A DNA stretch of 11,493 nucleotides from Syntrophomonadaceae bacterium. Lineage in GTDB: Bacteria > Bacillota > Dethiobacteria > DTU022. The stretch covers positions 1-11,493 of the forward strand of contig PWMM01000255.1 in assembly GCA_003558195.1 (NCBI GenBank), given 5' to 3'. A program made the translations under genes and the position numbers. The notes under the pieces are model-generated. The model saw nothing but the letters and a program-made list of their open reading frames with translations. It was not told the origin of the DNA and did not search any database. How positions within the stretch are numbered: the stretch's first letter is position 1; each line of letters begins with the position of its first letter. Positions 5,956 to 11,493 of this stretch are shown here, piece after piece.

Positions 5956-8131
5956 GATTTTTAATCTTACTATAGCTTTTAAAGATAATGTTCGCTTACA
6001 AAAGCTTGTACTGGTTGCAGTGTTGTTTATAACCATATACCTGATCCTGGTATTCGTAAGTATGCCCGCCCGTTTAGATATAACCATGGGCAGGCCAAGT
6101 CCTAAGACAATCTATGCTCCCCGAGATGCGGAGGATTCTTTTGCAACAGAACAACTGCGAGAAGAAGCAGCAAGTAATGTATCTAATGTTTATGATTATG
6201 ACCCCATGGTTCTGGAAGGTGCCCTGGCTGAAATAGATATTTTTTTTGATGAAATTGTAAAAATAAACCAGAGCGCTGTTTTCCCAGAAATTGAAGATGA
6301 TCCAGATCCTGAAGAGGAAGAACCTGATCAGCAATTGGATGAGAATGAGGAAATTGAGGAGGCAATCTCTGAAACTGAAGAAGAGCTTGATGAAAAAATT
6401 GCAGAAATCCAGGATGTTTTGCCCCGGCAGCTTCCTGATGATACAGTTGCTGCTTTACTGACCAGCGAAGATGCCTTGCGAGATTTGCAGGAAAGACTCA
6501 ATAATTCAGTGAGTGAGGTTTTTGAAGAAGGTATCAAAGAAAATGAAGAAGAAGCTGCTAAAAGACAGTTATCCCAGGAGATAGCCCTTTACCCTTCCAG
6601 CGCCGACTTAAAAATAGTGGCTGAAGCCTTGGTGATTCCCTTGGTAGAAGTCAATATGTTTTATAATGAGGAAGCTACTGAAGATAGAATAGAGCAGGCC
6701 CGGGAAGAAGTAGACCCGGTGATTATTCTTCGTAACACTCTAATTGTTAGCGAAGGTGAACCGGTTACTGAACAACAGTATTCTCAGCTGGAGGATTTAG
6801 GTTTAATAAGGGGACAGCGGGCAGATTATCCTGGCTACCTGGGATTGTTCCTGCTACTTCTTGTTGTATTTGTCCTGGTGGGAATTTATATATCAATCTT
6901 TGTGAAAGAAGTTTTTTCCAGCCCCAGGCTACTTTTATTGATGGGGATTATATTTGTCATTACCTTAATATTTTGTGTTGCAGCTAACTACTTTTCGGGT
7001 TATTTGATACCAGTTGCCATTGGTGTAATCTTAATCACAGTAATTTTTGGGTACAAGTTGGCTTTAATCTATAACTTGGTTTTAGTTTTAACCGTGGGAT
7101 TAATTACTGGCGGGGACTTTTCATTCATGACAGTTGCCATGGCCGGGGGACTGGTTTCCATTTATGCTGTTACCAGGCTAAGTCAGCGTAGCGATCTGGC
7201 GAGAGCCGGTTTCTATGTTGCGGTAACAAATGCTGTTTTGATTATTGCTACTTACCTCTACATGGGAAATGTAAGCCTGGAATACGATTCGCTGATCAAT
7301 TTTAGTTACAGTATGGTCGCGGGAATTGGAAATGGTATTTTTTCATCGATAGTGGCTATCGGTTTGTTACCATACCTGGAAAGTTTCTTTGGAGTTACAA
7401 CCGCTATTACCTTATTAGAATTATCTAATCCCAATCATCCCCTTCTGAAAGAAATGCTATTAAAAGCTCCGGGAACCTACTATCACAGCATGATGGTATC
7501 CAATCTTGCAGAATCTGCAGCTGAAACAGTTAATGCTGATGCTTTACTGAGCAGGGTTGGTGCATATTATCACGATATTGGTAAACTAAAAAGACCTTAT
7601 TTCTTTTCAGAGAACCAGCTTTCAGGTGATAATCCTCATACCAAGTTAACTCCTAATTTAAGCTCACTGGTTATTAGTGCTCATCCCAAGGATGGCTTTG
7701 AAATCGGTACTAAGCATCGCCTTCCGGAGCCGGTTCTTTCTATCATTGGTCAGCATCATGGAACCAGTATGGTATCTTTTTTTTACCAGAAAGCTTTAGA
7801 AAGCAATTGCCGTGAAGAAATCTCTTCTGATAAATTCCGCTACGAAGGGCCGAAACCTCAGACCAAGGAAGCCGCTATAGTCATGTTATCGGATGCTGTA
7901 GAAGCAGGAGTCAGATCTCTTTCTAAACCTTCCAGTAGTAAAGTGGAAAGCATGGTTCGCAGGATGATTCAGGATAAATTGGAAGATGGGCAACTTGACC
8001 AATCTGATTTAACATTAAAAGACCTGGATCAAATTGCTGGTTCTTTTATCTACATCATGTCAGGTATTTATCATCAGAGGGTGGAGTACCCGGAAAAGAA
8101 ACTTAAAGCTGAACTTGAAAGCGGCGCTTAA
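5930..8131 (+). CDS. pgpH: Cyclic di-AMP phosphodiesterase PgpH, 7TM receptor with HD domain
   Basis: A 733-residue protein with the 7TMR-HD architecture of YqfF/PgpH. After one membrane segment (about 25-44) comes an extracytoplasmic domain (about 45-300), then a cluster of membrane helices (about 303-485), then a cytoplasmic HD domain (about 495-725). HD motifs visible are H519 (TYYHSMMVS), H548-D549 (AYYHDIGKLKRP), H585, H609-H610 (IGQHHGT) and D655 (MLSDAVEAG), the metal ligands expected of an active phosphodiesterase that opens c-di-AMP to pApA. The extracytoplasmic domain contains a markedly acidic stretch (118-157) rich in Glu and Asp. I choose ATG 5930 because AAGGGGAAGGGG (5913-5924) precedes it; a TTG at 5903 in the same frame has a poor site. 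The first 26 bases overlap phoH, suggesting translational coupling. Confidence 0.95.
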   Translation: MKKKTRLNEIFNLTIAFKDNVRLQKLVLVAVLFITIYLILVFVSMPARLDITMGRPSPKTIYAPRDAEDSFATEQLREEAASNVSNVYDYDPMVLEGALAEIDIFFDEIVKINQSAVFPEIEDDPDPEEEEPDQQLDENEEIEEAISETEEELDEKIAEIQDVLPRQLPDDTVAALLTSEDALRDLQERLNNSVSEVFEEGIKENEEEAAKRQLSQEIALYPSSADLKIVAEALVIPLVEVNMFYNEEATEDRIEQAREEVDPVIILRNTLIVSEGEPVTEQQYSQLEDLGLIRGQRADYPGYLGLFLLLLVVFVLVGIYISIFVKEVFSSPRLLLLMGIIFVITLIFCVAANYFSGYLIPVAIGVILITVIFGYKLALIYNLVLVLTVGLITGGDFSFMTVAMAGGLVSIYAVTRLSQRSDLARAGFYVAVTNAVLIIATYLYMGNVSLEYDSLINFSYSMVAGIGNGIFSSIVAIGLLPYLESFFGVTTAITLLELSNPNHPLLKEMLLKAPGTYYHSMMVSNLAESAAETVNADALLSRVGAYYHDIGKLKRPYFFSENQLSGDNPHTKLTPNLSSLVISAHPKDGFEIGTKHRLPEPVLSIIGQHHGTSMVSFFYQKALESNCREEISSDKFRYEGPKPQTKEAAIVMLSDAVEAGVRSLSKPSSSKVESMVRRMIQDKLEDGQLDQSDLTLKDLDQIAGSFIYIMSGIYHQRVEYPEKKLKAELESGA

Positions 8132-8153
8132 ACAAAAAGGGGTTTGCTCAGAA

Positions 8154-8606
8154 ATGAGTTTTTACATTACATATTTAGTTAAAGGCTATAATTTACCAGA
8201 ACCCTTAACCAGGAATCTAACCATTAACATTAAAGCAATTCTCAATGATTATAATCTCCCGGGGGGAGAAATTGGGTTGATTATAGTCAGCGATTACTAT
8301 ATTAAAAAACTTAATAAAAAGTACAGAGGTAAAGATTCACCAACCGATGTACTATCTTTTTCTTTCCTCGAACCAGAGCATGAAGATATGTCTGATGAGG
8401 AAGATTTTGCAATCGGTGATATTATAATATCTTTGGATAGAGCCCGTGAACAAGCCTCTGAACAAGGACATAGCCTTGAGCAAGAAATTGTCTTGCTTAC
8501 CATTCACGGTTTACTTCACCTCTTAGGCTATGATCATGAAAGAAAAGAAGATCGGGAATTGATGCAAAGCCAGGAAGAAAAAATAAAGAAGCTCTTTGTT
8601 CTTTAA
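8154..8606 (+). CDS. ybeY: Endoribonuclease YbeY, rRNA maturation factor
   Basis: A 150-residue YbeY/UPF0054 metalloprotein. The zinc-binding motif HGLLHLLGYDH places ligands at H118, H122 and H128. Upstream are the conserved GKDSPTDVLSFSF (59-71) and IGDIIISLDRA (87-97). YbeY is needed for 16S rRNA 3' end processing and ribosome quality control in bacteria where it was studied, often together with Era. The ATG at 8154 is preceded by AAGGGG (8137-8142) at 11 bases. The open frame runs back to 8034 inside pgpH, but residues from that part look like shifted pgpH sequence. It follows pgpH by 22 bases. In B. subtilis dgkA would come next; here it does not. Confidence 0.96.
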   Translation: MSFYITYLVKGYNLPEPLTRNLTINIKAILNDYNLPGGEIGLIIVSDYYIKKLNKKYRGKDSPTDVLSFSFLEPEHEDMSDEEDFAIGDIIISLDRAREQASEQGHSLEQEIVLLTIHGLLHLLGYDHERKEDRELMQSQEEKIKKLFVL

Positions 8607-8641
8607 AAGATGGAAAATTAATTGTAAATTTAAATCTTTTA
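8604..8641 (+). terminator. Weak AT-rich hairpin after ybeY
   Basis: TAAAAGAT (8604-8611) pairs with ATCTTTTA (8634-8641) over 8 bp, with a 22-base loop that is itself partly self-complementary. The left arm begins at the ybeY stop codon. The T-run is part of the right arm and is short, so this is at best a weak terminator. Confidence 0.25.
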
Positions 8642-8688
8642 TTCCCTTAGATTGACCTTAAGTGTTCTTAAATAAGAGGTGGTATTTT

Positions 8689-9513
8689 TTGCTAGAAGCT
8701 CTTGTAGCAGCGGCGCGAGCAGCCAGAAGCAGGGCTTACGCTCCTTATTCCCGGTTTCCAGTTGGGGCTGCAATACTTACTGCAGAAGGAGCGATTATAA
8801 CCGGAGCCAATATTGAAAATGCATCCTCTGGGATGACTGTTTGTGCTGAGAGAGTTGCTGTAATGACAGCAATCCATGCTGGTTTTAGATCTTTTCAGAA
8901 AATTGCCCTGGTTGCCGATTGTGATCCTCCTGTATCCCCCTGCGGTGCATGCCGCCAGGTTTTATGGGAACTAGCTGGTTCAATAGAAGTTATAATGAGT
9001 AACCTGGAAAATAGTAGCTCCATTAAACCGCTCCAGGAATTGTATCCCTACCCTTTTGGAACCAGTCTGAGAACAGAAAACCCGGTTAATGAAATAGAAT
9101 TAAGTGATAATGAAAGCTGGCGTATTCCTGTTCTTTTTCATCCTGTAGGATACTTGTCTAACGATTATGATGATCCGGATCAAATCCCGAGTAATTACAA
9201 GGAACTTCTTTCCCGGGTGGTAATCGATCCTGAATATGAAGAAGGTTTATACCGGATAGAAAATGAAGAAAGAATTCATCTTATTGCCTACCTGCACCGG
9301 GCTAAAGGTTATACTTTAAAAGAAAAACGTTCCGGTCGGGGCAATGAAGTATATGGTGTTTTTGCGTGCCGGGCTCCTTTGAGACCTAATGCCATTGCCC
9401 AGACTACAGTAGATTTGATAGATCGCCATAAAAATATTCTAACGGTTAAAGGTGCAGACCTGATTAATGGTACTCCGATCCTTGATTTGAAGACTGTAAT
9501 GCCGCTTAAATAA
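8689..9513 (+). CDS. cdd: Cytidine deaminase fused to a TrmO-like (UPF0066/TsaA) domain
   Basis: A single 274-residue frame holds two complete-looking domains. Residues 1-125 are a homotetrameric-type cytidine deaminase, which converts cytidine and deoxycytidine to uridine forms: YAPYSRFPVGAA (17-28), NIENASSG (41-48), CAER with zinc ligand C52 and catalytic E54, and PCGAC with C85 and C88. Residues about 147-272 match the TrmO beta-barrel: HPVGYL (151-156), DPEYEEGLYRIE (180-191), GVFACRAPLRPNAIA (223-237) and LINGTPILDLK (258-268). TrmO is an S-adenosylmethionine-dependent methyltransferase acting on N6-threonylcarbamoyl-A37 of tRNA. The usual RPNPIG appears here as RPNAIA, so activity is uncertain. 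The start is TTG 8689, six bases after GAGGTGG (8676-8682); an upstream GTG (8662) lacks a site. Sits before era as cdd usually does. Confidence 0.9.
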   Translation: MLEALVAAARAARSRAYAPYSRFPVGAAILTAEGAIITGANIENASSGMTVCAERVAVMTAIHAGFRSFQKIALVADCDPPVSPCGACRQVLWELAGSIEVIMSNLENSSSIKPLQELYPYPFGTSLRTENPVNEIELSDNESWRIPVLFHPVGYLSNDYDDPDQIPSNYKELLSRVVIDPEYEEGLYRIENEERIHLIAYLHRAKGYTLKEKRSGRGNEVYGVFACRAPLRPNAIAQTTVDLIDRHKNILTVKGADLINGTPILDLKTVMPLK

Positions 9514-9531
9514 TTTTTATTGTTCAGGATA

Positions 9532-9560
9532 TTGATTCAATTAAAAGCCATTTATATTTT
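9532..9560 (+). promoter_or_regulatory. Possible promoter for era-recO
   Basis: TTGATT (9532-9537) and TATTTT (9555-9560) are spaced by 17 bases, each with four of six consensus matches. They lie in the 83-bp AT-rich spacer between the deaminase fusion and era and would give a leader of about 30 bases before the era ribosome site and start. Confidence 0.35.
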
Positions 9561-9596
9561 GTGATGAAAATCATTGCGATAGGAAAGGTACATTAT

Positions 9597-10484
9597 ATGC
9601 ATCGCTCAGGCTTCGTAGCTTTAATAGGTCGGCCTAATGTCGGCAAATCAACCCTGTTAAATGCCCTCGTTAATGAAAAGGTAGCCATTATATCCGAGCG
9701 CCCCCAAACAACCAGGAACCAAATTCGAGCTGTATTGACCAGGCCCGAAGATCAGGTTATATTTATCGATACTCCCGGTTTACACAAACCGAAGCACAGA
9801 CTGGGTTCAGTAATGGTTCAAAAAGCGCTTAACACTATGCAAGAAGTAGACCTGATTTATTTTATGGTAGAAGCACAACATGCTCCTGGTTTAGGAGATA
9901 AGTATATTTCTGAAATCTTAAAAGCGGTAGAAAGTCCTATTTTTTTAGTATTGAATAAAAGTGATCTTATCGCACCGGAAAAATTGGATCGATACCGGGA
10001 TCTTTACCTTAAACTGGGTTGTTATGCTGGCTGTTTTAATATATCAGCACGCTATAATCAAAATCTCTCAACGTTGATTGAAAGAACTGTGTCACATTTA
10101 CCGGAAGGGCCACAGTATTATCCTCCGGGCATGATCACCGATCAACCGGAACGTTTTATTGCCTCGGAAATAATTCGTGAAAAGCTAATTGCCTTAACCA
10201 GGCAAGAGATCCCCTTTTCCGTGGCTGTGGTAATCCAGGAGATGAAGACCAGGGAAAAGTCTGACTTGCTTGATATCTGGGCAGAAATATACGTGGAAAG
10301 AAAATCCCAGGTTGGCATCATTGTCGGTAAAGGTGGTGGCCTGTTAAAAGAAACTGGTATCAAGGCCAGGAAAGAATTGGAAGTGTTGTTCGGGCAACCT
10401 ATATTTCTTGATTTACGAGTTAAGGTTAAGCAGAAATGGCGGAATCGCGAAGAAGAGTTGCGCCGCCTGGGTTACAGCGATTAA
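9597..10484 (+). CDS. era: GTPase Era
   Basis: A 295-residue Era, the essential GTPase that binds the 3' end of 16S rRNA and checks 30S maturation. GTPase motifs are G1 GRPNVGKS (11-18), the switch I PQTTR (36-40), G3 DTPG (58-61), G4 NKSD (120-123) and G5 SA (150-151). The C-terminal KH domain has VGIIVGKGG (239-247) and the closing LDLRVKVKQKWR (271-282). I place the start at ATG 9597 because AGGAAAGG (9581-9588) lies eight bases before it and the protein then begins MHRSGFVALIGRP, as in other Era proteins. GTG 9561 and ATG 9564 are in frame but have no ribosome site. recO follows after 26 bases. Confidence 0.97.
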   Translation: MHRSGFVALIGRPNVGKSTLLNALVNEKVAIISERPQTTRNQIRAVLTRPEDQVIFIDTPGLHKPKHRLGSVMVQKALNTMQEVDLIYFMVEAQHAPGLGDKYISEILKAVESPIFLVLNKSDLIAPEKLDRYRDLYLKLGCYAGCFNISARYNQNLSTLIERTVSHLPEGPQYYPPGMITDQPERFIASEIIREKLIALTRQEIPFSVAVVIQEMKTREKSDLLDIWAEIYVERKSQVGIIVGKGGGLLKETGIKARKELEVLFGQPIFLDLRVKVKQKWRNREEELRRLGYSD

Positions 10485-10510
10485 TATATTATGACTGGAG
10501 CAAGTAGAAA

Positions 10511-11242
10511 TTGTCCAGCCGGATCTTTAAAGATAGAGGCCTTGTTTTGCGCACCAGGGTGATCGGTGAAGCAGATCGCCTGGTAACCTTACTCACCTTT
10601 GAAAATGGAAAAATTGAAGCAGTTGCTCGTGGTGCCCGAAAAATGAAAAGCAGGCTGGCAGCAGGAGTTGATCTCTTCACCAGTGCCGAATATACATTTC
10701 ATCGGGGTAAAACCTGGCCGCTGATTACCAGCCAGAACCAGTTGGAGAGTTTTTTATGGTTCAGGGATGATCCAGATCTTTATCCCTACGGGTTATACTT
10801 AAACGAGTTAACCGATCGGCTCATTTTCGGAGAAGAACCCTGTCCGAAACTGTACCAGCTTTTACTCATTGGGTGGCGTCTGCTGGGGGAAAATGGAGAT
10901 CGATCTCTTATTTTAAGGGCTTTTGAACTTAAAATTGTTTATAACTTGGGTTACAGTCCGGGTTTAGATTGCTGCCAGGAGTGTGGTTCTGAAAATCTCC
11001 GGGGTTTCAGTCCCAAAGAAGGCAGTTTAATGTGTGACCGGTGCCGCTGTAATGACCTTATTCCTTTAGAAAGCGGCACTATCGCCCTGGCGAGGCGTTT
11101 GTTGCAGGGCCCTCTTCAGCAGGTTGGCAAGATCAGGGCAAGTATCAGGCAGAAAGAAGAATTGACCAGGATGAACAGTACTTTTATCTCCTACCACCTT
11201 GAACTGGGAGAATTAAAATCGAAACGGTTACTAAAAGAGTAG
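10511..11242 (+). CDS. recO: DNA repair protein RecO
   Basis: A 243-residue RecO, which with RecR loads RecA onto SSB-coated single-stranded DNA in recombinational repair. The N-terminal OB fold has RGLVLRTRVIGEADRLVTLL (9-28), the family start pattern. A helical domain follows, and a C4 zinc finger is formed by C155-x2-C158 and C175-x2-C178 (CQECG and MCDRC), a feature kept in many bacterial RecO proteins. The start is a TTG at 10511, ten bases after GGAG (10497-10500); no better start is in frame. It is 26 bases after era and probably cotranscribed with it. Length is close to the family norm. Confidence 0.95.
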   Translation: MSSRIFKDRGLVLRTRVIGEADRLVTLLTFENGKIEAVARGARKMKSRLAAGVDLFTSAEYTFHRGKTWPLITSQNQLESFLWFRDDPDLYPYGLYLNELTDRLIFGEEPCPKLYQLLLIGWRLLGENGDRSLILRAFELKIVYNLGYSPGLDCCQECGSENLRGFSPKEGSLMCDRCRCNDLIPLESGTIALARRLLQGPLQQVGKIRASIRQKEELTRMNSTFISYHLELGELKSKRLLKE

Positions 11243-11320
11243 AATACTAAAATAAAGATGCTACCCTTGGTTTACAAAAAAAGATAACCTGCAGGTAATG
11301 ACTAATATAAAGGAAGGTGA

Positions 11321-11493
11321 ATGGCTATGCATTTGGGGATCATCATATATTCACAAAGTGGTAATACCCGGAAAGTAGCAGACAAGCTTAAAGAAGAATT
11401 AATTAGTTGCGGCCACAGGGTTGATTTGGAAGAAATTACTATCAGTGGCAAAACACCTGCCCAGGCCGGGCAATTTGAATTAACTGCCAAACC
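11321..11493 (+). CDS. Flavodoxin-like protein, N-terminal fragment
   Basis: The first 57 codons are present and the gene leaves the right edge. The opening MAMHLGIIIYSQSGNTRKVADKL has a beta strand followed by the FMN phosphate-binding loop SQSGNT, which defines flavodoxin-like folds; the region HRVDLEEITI continues as the second strand. It may be a flavodoxin, a flavin reductase of the WrbA/NADPH type, or a fused flavodoxin domain; the fragment is too short to decide. AAGGAAGGTGA (11310-11320) precedes it. Either ATG 11321 or ATG 11327, in the same frame, could be the start; the second gives a more normal spacing. The 78-bp gap after recO has TTTACA (11271-11276) but no clear -10, so I call no promoter. 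Confidence 0.8.
   Translation, partial: MAMHLGIIIYSQSGNTRKVADKLKEELISCGHRVDLEEITISGKTPAQAGQFELTAK

Noticed and set aside
8655..8682. Hairpin TTAAG-TGTT-CTTAA with ACCT/AGGT pairing that could hide the cdd ribosome site
   Set aside because: The stem is only 5 bp plus a bulged 4 bp and AT-rich; too weak to claim regulation.
1..11493. Mobile element, CRISPR array, prophage or defence system
   Set aside because: No transposase, integrase, spaced repeats or defence-type domains are present; apart from the 4427-4950 spacer the genes are conserved core functions.

Overview
The window reads as chromosomal DNA from an anaerobic-type low-GC Firmicute (Clostridia-like). The order HIT protein - rpsU - yqeY - nfeD - floA - phoH - pgpH - ybeY - cdd - era - recO is the conserved block known from Bacillus subtilis (yqeY-yqeZ-yqfA ... 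yqfE-yqfF-yqfG-dgkA-cdd-era-recO). Strong Shine-Dalgarno sites, frequent TTG starts (nfeD, phoH, cdd, recO) and AT-rich spacers fit this group. I cannot name the genus.

Layout. Positions 1-95 (minus) hold the 5' end of a rhodanese-domain gene, probably mnmH/selU. A 290-bp divergent spacer follows, with a TATAAT-type promoter near 360. From 386 to 1448 lie the HIT protein, ribosomal protein S21 and a YqeY protein. A GC-rich hairpin separates these from nfeD (1519-2853), floA (2961-3956) and a small membrane-anchored protein (3974-4426); the first two are the usual NfeD/flotillin membrane pair. Positions 4427-4950 are non-coding as far as I can see, with a terminator-like hairpin, a long GC-rich hairpin, an 18-bp tandem duplication and an AT-rich dyad. 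phoH, pgpH and ybeY (4951-8606) are packed tightly, phoH and pgpH overlapping. After short gaps come a cytidine deaminase fused to a TrmO-like domain (8689-9513), era (9597-10484), recO (10511-11242) and the start of a flavodoxin-like gene (11321 to the window end).

How the genes fit together. The theme is ribosome and RNA maintenance (S21, YbeY, Era, PhoH, possible tRNA-modifying domains in MnmH and the deaminase fusion), membrane organisation (NfeD, FloA), cyclic di-AMP turnover (PgpH), pyrimidine salvage (Cdd) and DNA repair (RecO).

Two departures from the usual block stand out. The sporulation genes yqfC and yqfD, normally just before phoH, are missing and a non-coding spacer occupies their place; dgkA is missing between ybeY and cdd. 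The deaminase also carries an unexpected C-terminal TrmO/UPF0066-like domain. I found no mobile element, CRISPR array, tRNA or rRNA. Most of the window is conserved core genome; the novelty is the domain fusion and the 4427-4950 spacer.
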